DNA of 12,927 nt from Eubacterium sp. (GTDB lineage Bacteria > Bacillota > Clostridia > Oscillospirales > Acutalibacteraceae), in the NCBI GenBank assembly GCA_029050995.1, contig JAIDLO010000058.1, positions 1 to 12,927 on the forward strand, given 5' to 3'. Position numbers and translations under genes: made by a program. Below, piece by piece: positions 1-6,708 of the stretch (its first letter is position 1; every line of letters begins with the position of its first letter). The notes below the pieces were generated by a model. That model searched no databases. It saw nothing but the letters and a program-made list of their open reading frames with translations, and was not told where the DNA came from.

Positions 1-51
1 GTTTAAGGGAAAGAGTACTGGGCTTACGCTATCGGCGCTCTTGGGCAAGGC

Positions 52-1458
52 ATGATTTATGCCATTATGAGTTCGTATATATCCGACTTTTATTTAAGCG
101 TTTTGAAGCTTACACCTATCTTTGTTTTGCTTTTAATGCTTCTTGCAAGAGTCTGGGACGCTGTAAACGATCCGATTATGGGATATATTGCAGACAGAAG
201 CAAATTCAAAAACGGAAAGATGCGTCCGTATCTTCTGTTTACACCAATTCCGATTGCAATCTTAACCATTCTTCTGTTTTATGCGCCGAATCTTTCGGGC
301 TGGCAGCTTATGGTTTATGCAGCAGTAACCTATGTTGCTTGGGGAATGATTTACACCGCATCTGATGTACCATTCTGGAGCCTGCCGAATATGATGACAC
401 CGAATCCGGATGAACGCGGAAGCATCATAAGCAATGCCAAGACCTTAAACGGAATCGGCTCAGCCATTCCAATGGCAATCTTTATGCTGCTTGGCTTTAT
501 TCTTCCAAGATTTAATCTTTCGGGAACAGAACTTGAAAAAACAAAATATATGACAATTGCATTAATCAGTGCAGTTTTAGGCAATATTTTGTTTATGAGA
601 GTATATTTCAAATCAAAAGAGCGCGTTAATATTCCTGCTCCGCCGAAAAAGGAAAAAGGCGAAGCAAGCGCATTAAAGCTTTTGCTGACCTGCAAGCCTC
701 TTATGCTTACAGCGGCTATGGGTATTTTATCTTCAGCACGATATATGTATCAAGCCGGTGCTGTTCATGTAGCAAGATACAGCTTTTACATAGGCAAGGA
801 TTTAACAGGCTTGTCTGCTGCCGAACAGGAGCAAGCGCTTCAATCAAACATCAGCCTTGTTTCAACCGTTTTTGCAGTTGCAACAGCTGCGGGAATGTTT
901 GGCGCAATGCTTGTTATGCCGCTTCTTTTCAAGAAATTCAATTACAAGCAGATTATCATTGCAACATCGCTTATCGGCTTTATTGCTTCAATGGCAATCT
1001 GGTTTATCGGATATCAGCATTTCTGGGCGTGCGTGCCGTTCCTTGTTCTTTCCTGCGTTCCTTGCGGTGCAATTAACATTTGCCTCTGCGCTATGATTGG
1101 CGACTGCCTTGATTATATGGAATGGAAAACAGGAAAAAGACTTACGGGAATGGGCAGTGCTGTTCAAAGCTTCGTTGCAAAGCTTGGCAATGCAGTATCA
1201 ACATCATTTATCGTTTTAATGTATATCATTGTTAATCTGAATGTTGCAAACATAAGCGCAAATGTTACGGCAAATCCGCTTGAAATGAGCGAAACGATAA
1301 GAACAGGTATGTTCAGCCTTGTTTCCATTATTCCGGGTATCTCACTTCTTGTTTGCATTATTCCGATCCTTTTCTACGACCTTGTTGGCGATAAGAAGAA
1401 GCAGATTACAAAAGAGCTTGAAGAGCAAAGAACGGCAAAGGGCATTGTTATTAAGTAA
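52..1458 (+). CDS. GPH-family (MFS) sugar:cation symporter, 5' end broken or outside the window
   Basis: Likely a cytoplasmic-membrane symporter of the glycoside-pentoside-hexuronide family, taking up a sugar or glycoside with Na+ or H+; the substrate cannot be told from sequence. Many hydrophobic helices are visible. The family signature is clear: WDAVNDPIMGYIADRS at residues 35-50, with acidic residues Asp36, Asp40 and Asp48, then a basic loop and RPYLL at 58-62. A basic cytoplasmic loop (about 183-205) divides the two halves, and the C-terminus is charged. The 468 codons from ATG 52 are close to family length, but this is probably not the true start. There is no usable Shine-Dalgarno sequence. 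Codons 7-51 in the same frame read GKEYWAYAIGALGQG, which looks like the family N-terminus, yet they are preceded by an in-frame TAA at 4-6. A one-base loss near 10-12 would explain this. A terminator follows 44 bases after the stop. Confidence 0.85.
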   Translation: MIYAIMSSYISDFYLSVLKLTPIFVLLLMLLARVWDAVNDPIMGYIADRSKFKNGKMRPYLLFTPIPIAILTILLFYAPNLSGWQLMVYAAVTYVAWGMIYTASDVPFWSLPNMMTPNPDERGSIISNAKTLNGIGSAIPMAIFMLLGFILPRFNLSGTELEKTKYMTIALISAVLGNILFMRVYFKSKERVNIPAPPKKEKGEASALKLLLTCKPLMLTAAMGILSSARYMYQAGAVHVARYSFYIGKDLTGLSAAEQEQALQSNISLVSTVFAVATAAGMFGAMLVMPLLFKKFNYKQIIIATSLIGFIASMAIWFIGYQHFWACVPFLVLSCVPCGAINICLCAMIGDCLDYMEWKTGKRLTGMGSAVQSFVAKLGNAVSTSFIVLMYIIVNLNVANISANVTANPLEMSETIRTGMFSLVSIIPGISLLVCIIPILFYDLVGDKKKQITKELEEQRTAKGIVIK

Positions 1459-1502
1459 GATATAAAAACCAAAAGCAAAATACATAGGTGCATTAACAAA
1501 GT

Positions 1503-1530
1503 AAACCGCGAACAAAATGTTCGCGGTTTT
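1503..1530. terminator. Rho-independent terminator, potentially bidirectional
   Basis: There is a perfect 11-bp inverted repeat, AAACCGCGAAC (1503-1513) and GTTCGCGGTTT (1519-1529), around a 5-nt AAAAT loop. On the plus strand it ends in TTTT, which suits termination of the symporter transcript (stop at 1458). On the minus strand the stem is also followed by T-rich sequence, so it can serve the convergent VanY-type gene that ends at 1562. Confidence 0.85.
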
Positions 1531-1561
1531 ATTGTATGCCAATCAAGCCATCCGTTTTTTA

Positions 1562-2401
1562 TCATTTTTTATATTCCTCAAGGCATATACCGTTTTTCTT
1601 AATATACTGTGCAATATCATAACCCACATAGCGATAATGCCAAGGCTCAAAACCAATTCCCGTTACTTTTGTTTTATCTTTCGGATAACGAAGAATAAAG
1701 CCATAATCATAGCAATGCTTCATCAGCCATTTCTGGCATGCTGAATTCAGCTGGCTGTTATCAAGATTTTGATTTTCAAGTGAAACAATATCAACGGCAA
1801 GCCCCGTTTCGTGTTCGCTTGTTCCCGGAACTGCAATCCATTTTTCAGTTTCCTTAATTGCCTTTTTTTCAGACATACCGCTGTTTTTCTTAGCCTGCAC
1901 ACTGTTATCAAAAAGCTTTTGCTGGTAAGAGGTAGATCTGTAAGAAGAACAAATCAAAGGATTATAGCCCTCTGCCCTTGCATCATCCATCATTTTCTGC
2001 AGGCTTGGATACGCTCTTTTGTCAATCTGGTTACCATTCCGAAGTTCAACCAAATCTACTTTCCAATCATCCGGAACAGGATTATTGGCATTAACAAGTA
2101 TATCAACATTTTTTGATGAAGGCGACTTTGGAGTTTTCTTTTTTGTTGTTGGAACAGTTGTTTTTGCAGTTGTTTTAACGGTACTTTCAACAGATGTTTT
2201 CTGCGTTTCAGAAGCTTTCGTTGTTGATGTAGATGTTAATGGTTTGGTTGAAGCTGTTGAGGTTTCCGATAACAAAACTGTATTTGAACTGCTTTCAGGT
2301 ATATCCGAACGATCCCTTGACACGAAGAAAATCACAAGAGAGGCTACAAGAATAACAGATAAAACAATAGCCGTAAGCTGCAAGGCTTTTTTTCTATTCA
2401 T
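1562..2401 (-). CDS. Membrane-anchored D-alanyl-D-alanine carboxypeptidase, VanY / peptidase M15B type
   Basis: Probably a zinc-dependent carboxypeptidase that trims the terminal D-Ala from peptidoglycan stem peptides outside the cell. The 279-residue protein has a basic N-terminus and one hydrophobic helix (about 8-28) that acts as signal anchor. A Ser/Thr/Lys-rich stalk (about 36-96) probably spans the wall. The catalytic domain covers about 98-279. Its motifs are SSYRS (152-156), SEHETGLAVD (195-204, zinc ligands His197 and Asp204) and EPWHYRYVG (252-260, catalytic Glu252 and zinc ligand His255). This full set matches the LAS/M15 fold. A Shine-Dalgarno sequence (AGAAGGTG) lies just upstream of ATG 2401. 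The gene is monocistronic: terminators lie on both sides. Nothing suggests a vancomycin-resistance cluster, so wall remodelling is the likelier role. Family assignment is firm; physiological substrate is inferred. Confidence 0.9.
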   Translation of the reverse strand: MNRKKALQLTAIVLSVILVASLVIFFVSRDRSDIPESSSNTVLLSETSTASTKPLTSTSTTKASETQKTSVESTVKTTAKTTVPTTKKKTPKSPSSKNVDILVNANNPVPDDWKVDLVELRNGNQIDKRAYPSLQKMMDDARAEGYNPLICSSYRSTSYQQKLFDNSVQAKKNSGMSEKKAIKETEKWIAVPGTSEHETGLAVDIVSLENQNLDNSQLNSACQKWLMKHCYDYGFILRYPKDKTKVTGIGFEPWHYRYVGYDIAQYIKKNGICLEEYKK

Positions 2402-2456
2402 TTAAACACCTTCTATTTTCCAATCATATTCAATATAATTGTTTCCCTATAATCCT

Positions 2457-2462
2457 ATTATA
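2457..2462 (-). promoter_or_regulatory. Candidate -10 box for the VanY-type gene
   Basis: A perfect minus-strand TATAAT lies about 55 bases upstream of ATG 2401, in an AT-rich gap just downstream of the preceding gene's terminator. No good -35 hexamer is seen at 16-18 bp spacing (GCTGAA at 17 bp). The call rests on the -10 box and its position. Confidence 0.3.
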
Positions 2463-2497
2463 TGTCATAAAAATGATATTTCAGCAAAAAAATACAA

Positions 2498-2524
2498 AAA
2501 GCAACAGATTTACACTGTTGCTTT
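2498..2524 (-). terminator. Rho-independent terminator after the EEP-family gene
   Basis: A 10-bp perfect stem (AAAGCAACAG at 2498-2507 with CTGTTGCTTT at 2515-2524) encloses a 7-nt loop. On the minus strand it is followed by a long T-rich run (TTTTTGTATTTTTTT counting from the stem base). It lies 20 bases past the stop of the gene that ends at 2545 and separates it from the VanY-type gene. Confidence 0.85.
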
Positions 2525-2544
2525 CTTTTTCAATATATTATTTG

Positions 2545-3471
2545 CTACAAAGTTATATCCGCAAAAATTGAATAATGATCCGACATATCTGTTAAATAAT
2601 CATAAGACATCAGACAGAAGCTGTTGATCTCAGCATTGCCTTTCATAAAAATATGATCAAAGGAAGAGCGGTTCCAGCCTCGTTCTGTTCCGCAAACTTG
2701 ATTTTCACTTACAAATTTTGTATCAACAAGCTTTTCAGCAAGCGAATTATAAATTTCAGGAATATACATCTGATTTGCTTTCGGATAATCCTCTATAGAA
2801 TTAAAATCTCCAACAGAAAACACAGGGCAATCAAATCTTTCAGACAGCTCATCAATGCAGTTTAAAAGCTCGTCCCTCTGCCCTTTCATAACCGAAGTAT
2901 ATTCAAGCTCCAGCCCTTCGCGCAAAAAATCAAGGTGCGTATTTGTTACGGCAAATTGCTTGCCGCTTTTTTTAACCTCAAAAACCGCCCAGATAACTCT
3001 TCTGAGCCTTGGATCTCCGTTTTCATAAGCAAAGGTACCGCTTTCAACAACATCAAGCGTATCTGAATTATAAATCATAGATGTCATTCTGAAAAATGCA
3101 CCTGTTAAAAGCGGATTCAAAAGCTTATAGCCGTCCATCAAATTATTGTTCACACAGCAAAACCAACATTCGCAGAATTCCTGAACGCCTATCACATCCG
3201 GCTTATACGCATCAATTACTTCAAGATATTTCTTTGCACGAGGCTTTACAGGCGTGCCGCCCCAGCTTTTATAATCGGCAAGCAGATTTGAAGACATAAT
3301 TCTGATTTCGCCCGTATTGCTGAACGCATCCTCCGTTGCTCTGCTTGAAAAATCTATCGGCAGCTGCACCTGGCTGATATCGCCCTTTTCGTTATAAACA
3401 ATCGTAAGTACAGTAATGGCAGCACATAGTATTACACCAAAAACCACGAGCATTTTGGATATCTTTTTCAT
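2545..3471 (-). CDS. Membrane-anchored endonuclease/exonuclease/phosphatase (EEP) superfamily hydrolase
   Basis: A metal-dependent phosphodiesterase or phosphatase of the DNase I-like fold, probably acting outside the membrane; the substrate is unknown (nucleic acid, phospholipid and sugar phosphate all occur in this superfamily). The 308-residue protein starts with a basic stretch and a hydrophobic helix (about 8-25) without a convincing lipobox. The catalytic signature is complete and in the usual order: Asn62 in MSSNLL, Glu98 in GVQE, His179 in NTHLD, Asp222 and Asn224 in GDFN, Asp272 in SSFDHIF, and Asp298-His299 in SDH. Right after Glu98 comes a cysteine cluster, Cys100, 102, 105 and 106, which is unusual. 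The GAGGTG ribosome site fits ATG 3471. The gene follows the trp operon in the same direction with only a weak hairpin between, so it may receive read-through. A minus-strand TATAAT at 3503-3508 could give it its own promoter, but no -35 is convincing. Confidence 0.82.
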   Translation of the reverse strand: MKKISKMLVVFGVILCAAITVLTIVYNEKGDISQVQLPIDFSSRATEDAFSNTGEIRIMSSNLLADYKSWGGTPVKPRAKKYLEVIDAYKPDVIGVQEFCECWFCCVNNNLMDGYKLLNPLLTGAFFRMTSMIYNSDTLDVVESGTFAYENGDPRLRRVIWAVFEVKKSGKQFAVTNTHLDFLREGLELEYTSVMKGQRDELLNCIDELSERFDCPVFSVGDFNSIEDYPKANQMYIPEIYNSLAEKLVDTKFVSENQVCGTERGWNRSSFDHIFMKGNAEINSFCLMSYDYLTDMSDHYSIFADITL

Positions 3472-3539
3472 AGGGCACCTCGGTCTTCATCTTATAATTC
3501 CGATTATATTTTTCGCCGAAGGTACTATTTTCATTCAAA

Positions 3540-3558
3540 CTTGTTTTATCAAAACAAG
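3540..3558 (-). terminator. Weak hairpin at the end of the trp operon
   Basis: An 8-bp stem (CTTGTTTT at 3540-3547 with AAAACAAG at 3551-3558) and a 3-nt loop lie 22 bases past the kinase stop codon. The stem is AT-rich, and the following minus-strand tract (TTTGAAT) has only three T in a row. It may be a leaky terminator or merely a 3'-end stabilising hairpin. Confidence 0.4.
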
Positions 3559-3580
3559 ATATCCCTATAAAAAAGATTTA

Positions 3581-4150
3581 TTAAAACTCCAATTGAAAAA
3601 TCATATCACATTTTTCTTTTATGCCGAATTCTTCAAGATACCTTTCTTCTAACGGTATCCATTTGTTTATAAAAGCGGAAAGCTGATTTTTTCCGTTTCG
3701 TTTTTCTATTCTTTTAAGCTGTTCAGCTTTATCCACATCAAGAAAGATTTTCAAATCATAAATGTCATCAAATTTCGGATGACAGGCATATGCGCCCTCT
3801 ATGATGACAACATCTGTTAACGCAATTTCTTTTGCTTCCTTAAAATCAAGTGTATAGCAGTCAAATGGACGATAGCTGAATTTTTCATTTCGTTTCAACG
3901 AACAAATGACTTCATCCGCAAAGCGTTCATAATCAATATTACCGCCAATTTCCGAAAGCCTTTCTTCCGTTCTTTGATGTGGCTGAAGAAAGAAATCATC
4001 CATATGGATAACACTGCAATTAAGAATAACGCTTAATTCCTTTGCAAGCGTCGATTTTCCCGAAGCGCATCTGCCGTCTATGGCAGCAATACACCGATCC
4101 GTATTAATCTTTTCAATTTTATCTAAGATAGCCTTTATCGTTTCTTTCAT
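3581..4150 (-). CDS. P-loop kinase, uridine kinase/phosphoribulokinase-like, coupled to trpA
   Basis: A small cytoplasmic P-loop kinase of 189 residues. It resembles uridine kinase and the related pantothenate kinase/phosphoribulokinase group, which phosphorylate a hydroxyl of a nucleoside or other small metabolite; the true substrate is unknown. Visible elements are: Walker A GRCASGKST (26-34); HMDDFF (49-54), where an Asp of this type holds the acceptor hydroxyl; RPFDCYT (94-100), like the RPxYD-type substrate segment; and a hydrophobic Walker-B-like strand ending in EGAYA (114-122). A basic stretch around RIEKR (147-151) could be the lid. At about 190 residues it is slightly shorter than bacterial Udk. 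Its ATG overlaps the trpA stop by one base (TAATG), and I see no proper Shine-Dalgarno sequence, so translation probably relies on ribosomes finishing trpA. It is thus the eighth cistron of the trp operon. Kinase identity is solid; calling it uridine kinase would be a guess. Confidence 0.85.
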   Translation of the reverse strand: MKETIKAILDKIEKINTDRCIAAIDGRCASGKSTLAKELSVILNCSVIHMDDFFLQPHQRTEERLSEIGGNIDYERFADEVICSLKRNEKFSYRPFDCYTLDFKEAKEIALTDVVIIEGAYACHPKFDDIYDLKIFLDVDKAEQLKRIEKRNGKNQLSAFINKWIPLEERYLEEFGIKEKCDMIFQLEF

Positions 4151-4920
4151 TATCTTAAAGCATCTTTCATGGATTTAACATATTCGCCGATATATTTCGG
4201 TGCTTCCGTCCCGTATTTTTCAAGAAGCTTTATAATTGCAGAGCCAACGATTGCACCATCTGAAACATCAGCCATTTTCTTTGCTTGCTCAGGTGTTGAA
4301 ATACCAAAGCCGATTGCACACGGAATATCTGTATTTTCTCTTACAACATCAACGATTGCTTTTAAATCTGTTTTAATTTCACTTCTTGCCCCTGTTACAC
4401 CAAGACTTGAAACAACATACAAAAAGCCTTTTGCTTCTTTTGCAATCATTGCAATTCTGTTTTCAGAGGTTGGCGCAATCAGAGAAATCAAATCAACATC
4501 ATATTTATCACAGATTGGAGAGAATTCCTCTTTTTCTTCAAACGGCAAATCGGGAAGAATAATGCCGTCTATTCCCACCTCATTGCATTTTGAAATGAAT
4601 TTATCTGCATCATAGGAAAAAACAACATTTGCATAAGTCATAAACACCATAGGAATTTTAACATCCCTGCGTATTTCTTTTACAAAATCAAACACCTTAT
4701 CCGTTGTTATTCCGCCCTTTAACGCTCTTATATTTGCACCCTGAATGACAGGACCTTCCGCTGTTGGATCGGAAAAAGGAATACCAAGTTCAATTAAATC
4801 TGCGCCATTCTCTGCCGCAGCTTTAACAGCCTTTGCAGTTGTGTCCAAATCAGGATCTCCGCAGGTAATAAACGCAATAAATGCTTTTCCGTTTTCAAAA
4901 GCCTTATTTATATTACTCAT
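4150..4920 (-). CDS. trpA: Tryptophan synthase alpha chain
   Basis: Cleaves indole-3-glycerol phosphate to indole and glyceraldehyde 3-phosphate; indole passes to TrpB in the alpha2beta2 complex. I chose ATG 4920 (MSNINKAF, 256 residues) over the ATG at 4947: it matches family N-termini and has a strong AGGGGAGG site 6 bases upstream, while 4947 lies inside trpB. The TIM-barrel motifs are present: FITCGDPD (17-24), catalytic Glu44 in LIELGIPFSDP (42-52), and phosphate-binding GFGIST (204-209) plus GSAII (226-230). The position of E. coli Asp60 is held by Glu55 (TAEGP instead of the E. coli ADGP). Its start overlaps the trpB stop by 8 bases, and its stop overlaps the following kinase start by 1. 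Confidence 0.96.
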   Translation of the reverse strand: MSNINKAFENGKAFIAFITCGDPDLDTTAKAVKAAAENGADLIELGIPFSDPTAEGPVIQGANIRALKGGITTDKVFDFVKEIRRDVKIPMVFMTYANVVFSYDADKFISKCNEVGIDGIILPDLPFEEKEEFSPICDKYDVDLISLIAPTSENRIAMIAKEAKGFLYVVSSLGVTGARSEIKTDLKAIVDVVRENTDIPCAIGFGISTPEQAKKMADVSDGAIVGSAIIKLLEKYGTEAPKYIGEYVKSMKDALR

Positions 4921-6103
4921 AAATATCCTCCCCTCTGTATCTTGCAATGGCAGCGCAGTCCTTATCTCCTCTGCCTGAAATTGTTATAACAATAATTTTA
5001 TCCTTATCCATTTTCGGTGCTTCCTTCATTGCATAAGCAACAGCATGCGCCGATTCAATAGCAGGAATAATACCCTCTGTTTTTGAAAGATATTCAAAAG
5101 CACAAACTGCCTCTTCATCTGTTACAGGCACATATTCTGCTCTGCCGATATCGTGAAGATAAGCGTGCTCAGGACCTACACCCGGATAATCAAGACCTGC
5201 CGAAATGGAATACACAGGGGCAATCTGACCATATTCATCCTGGCAGAAATAGGATTTCATTCCGTGGAAAATACCGATTGAGCCTGTGTTAACCGTTGCG
5301 GCTGTTTCAAAAGTATCTATTCCTCTGCCTGCTGCCTCACAGCCAATCAGCCTTACGCCCTCATCCTCAATAAAGTTATAAAAGCTGCCCATTGCGTTTG
5401 AGCCACCGCCAACGCAGGCAATAACTGCATCCGGAAGCTTACCCTCTTTTTCAAGCATCTGTTCTTTGATTTCCTTTGAAATAACAGACTGGAAATCACG
5501 AACAATCGTCGGGAACGGATGAGGGCCCATAACAGAGCCAAGGCAATAATGCGTATCATCAATTCGTGAGGTCCACTCGCGCATAGCTTCGGAAACAGCA
5601 TCCTTAAGCGTTGCAGTTCCGCTTTCAACAGGGATAACCTCTGCTCCTAAAAGACGCATACGATAAACATTAAGCGCCTGGCGGATTGTATCCTCCTTGC
5701 CCATAAAAACAACACATTCCATACCGAACAGCGCAGCAGCAGTTGCCGTTGCAACGCCGTGCTGACCTGCACCTGTTTCAGCAATCAGGCGGGTTTTTCC
5801 CATTTTCTTAGCAAGAAGAGCCTGACCTAAAACATTATTAATTTTGTGAGAACCTGTGTGGTTTAAATCCTCGCGCTTCAGATATATTTTTGCACCACCG
5901 AGATCCTTCGTCATTTTTTCAGCATAATAAAGATTAGACGGTCTGCCTGCATATTCATTAAAAAGTTCGGTTAATTCACGATTGAATTCGGGATCATTCT
6001 TATAATGATTATAAGCCTCTTCAAGCTCTATAATTGCATTCATCAATGTTTCGGGAATATACTGCCCGCCGTGAATTCCGAAACGACCATTCATATTACT
6101 CAT
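4913..6103 (-). CDS. trpB: Tryptophan synthase beta chain
   Basis: PLP enzyme that condenses indole with L-serine to give L-tryptophan, the last step of the pathway. The 396 residues are normal length for the classic TrpB1 type. Key residues sit at the same numbers as I recall for the E. coli enzyme: Lys87 in HTGSHKINN forms the PLP Schiff base, Glu109 in AETGAGQHG is the catalytic acid-base, GGGSN (232-236) holds the cofactor phosphate, Asp305 is in SAGLDYPGVGPEH, and Ser376 is in the C-terminal ISGRGDKD. The start ATG overlaps the trpF stop by four bases (ATGA), with an AAAGGA site upstream; the alternative Met4 would remove conserved spacing and is less likely. The stop lies 8 bases inside trpA. 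Coupled translation fits the equimolar alpha-beta complex. Confidence 0.97.
   Translation of the reverse strand: MSNMNGRFGIHGGQYIPETLMNAIIELEEAYNHYKNDPEFNRELTELFNEYAGRPSNLYYAEKMTKDLGGAKIYLKREDLNHTGSHKINNVLGQALLAKKMGKTRLIAETGAGQHGVATATAAALFGMECVVFMGKEDTIRQALNVYRMRLLGAEVIPVESGTATLKDAVSEAMREWTSRIDDTHYCLGSVMGPHPFPTIVRDFQSVISKEIKEQMLEKEGKLPDAVIACVGGGSNAMGSFYNFIEDEGVRLIGCEAAGRGIDTFETAATVNTGSIGIFHGMKSYFCQDEYGQIAPVYSISAGLDYPGVGPEHAYLHDIGRAEYVPVTDEEAVCAFEYLSKTEGIIPAIESAHAVAYAMKEAPKMDKDKIIVITISGRGDKDCAAIARYRGEDIYE
4927..4934 (-). promoter_or_regulatory. Ribosome binding site that fixes the trpA start
   Basis: Minus-strand AGGGGAGG, placed 6 bases before ATG 4920 and inside the last codons of trpB. It supports the internal start over the ATG at 4947, which would give a 9-residue longer protein with an atypical N-terminus. 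Confidence 0.75.
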
Positions 6104-6708
6104 TTACTTTTTTCCTTTCTTATGGATGAAACAAATTCAGCCATTTTATCTTTATCCTTTAATCCATCTGTTTCAACGCCTGAGCTGACATCTAGCGCAT
6201 AAGGATTTAACAGTTCTATTGCTTGTTCAATATTCTCTTTTGCCAATCCGCCTGCAAGAAAATAAGGGCGGTTTATTCTGTTTATATACTGCCAGTCAAA
6301 CACATTGCCGCAGCCCATTCCTGCATCAAGCAGAACATAATCGGCTGTGCTTTCATTAGCTTTCATAATATCCTCTTCACTATTGATACAAAATGCTTTT
6401 ATAATCGGCTTATCTGTTTTAGAACGAAGCTCTTTTATATAGTCTTCATCTTCTTTTCCGTGAAGCTGAGCGATATTAATAATATCATTATTAAGAAGCA
6501 TTACAACATTTTCTATCGGTTCATCAACAAATACGCCAACTGCTTTGATATCTGTATCCAAAATTGCTTTCAGCGCTTTCGCCTCTTCAAAGCTTACATA
6601 CCTTTTGCTTTTCTTATAGAATACAAAACCGATATAATCAAGCTTTAATGCATTTGCAGTTTCAATATCGCACTTTCTTGAAAGCCCGCAGATTTTAATT
6701 TTCGTCAT
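6100..6708 (-). CDS. trpF: Phosphoribosylanthranilate isomerase
   Basis: Catalyses the Amadori rearrangement of N-(5'-phosphoribosyl)anthranilate to CdRP, the third step of tryptophan synthesis. It is a stand-alone 202-residue TIM-barrel enzyme, not fused to TrpC as in E. coli. The general base Cys7 is in KIKICGL (3-9), QLHG is at 81-84, the general acid Asp128 is in YVLLDAG (124-130), and the phosphate-binding segments are LAGGL (151-155) and DVSSGVE (173-179). The start overlaps the trpC stop by four bases (ATGA) behind an AAGGGG site. The stop overlaps trpB in the same way. The last residues (RKEKSK) are strongly basic. Confidence 0.95.
   Translation of the reverse strand: MTKIKICGLSRKCDIETANALKLDYIGFVFYKKSKRYVSFEEAKALKAILDTDIKAVGVFVDEPIENVVMLLNNDIINIAQLHGKEDEDYIKELRSKTDKPIIKAFCINSEEDIMKANESTADYVLLDAGMGCGNVFDWQYINRINRPYFLAGGLAKENIEQAIELLNPYALDVSSGVETDGLKDKDKMAEFVSSIRKEKSK

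Noticed and set aside
2019..2405. Plus-strand open frame of 128 codons rich in Val and Phe
   Set aside because: It is antisense to the Ser/Thr/Lys stalk of the VanY-type gene; its low-complexity content is the mirror of that repeat-like codon use.
1562..3471. VanY-type and EEP genes as a joint cell-envelope operon
   Set aside because: A strong terminator at 2498-2524 separates them, and the VanY-type gene has its own candidate -10 box. Adjacency alone is weak evidence.
4169..4615. Plus-strand open frame of 148 codons
   Set aside because: It is entirely antisense to trpA, which has full family motifs; no ribosome site or recognisable domain was seen.
4921..4947. Longer trpA reading from ATG 4947
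   Set aside because: It lies well inside trpB, and the first nine residues do not look like TrpA. The strong AGGGGAGG site points to ATG 4920.
5353..5628. Minus-strand open frame of 91 codons inside trpB
   Set aside because: Same strand but shifted frame within trpB, which is intact; no start context.
6223..6648. Plus-strand open frame of 141 codons, hydrophobic
   Set aside because: Shadow of trpF on the opposite strand, with a composition typical of antisense reading through AT-rich code.
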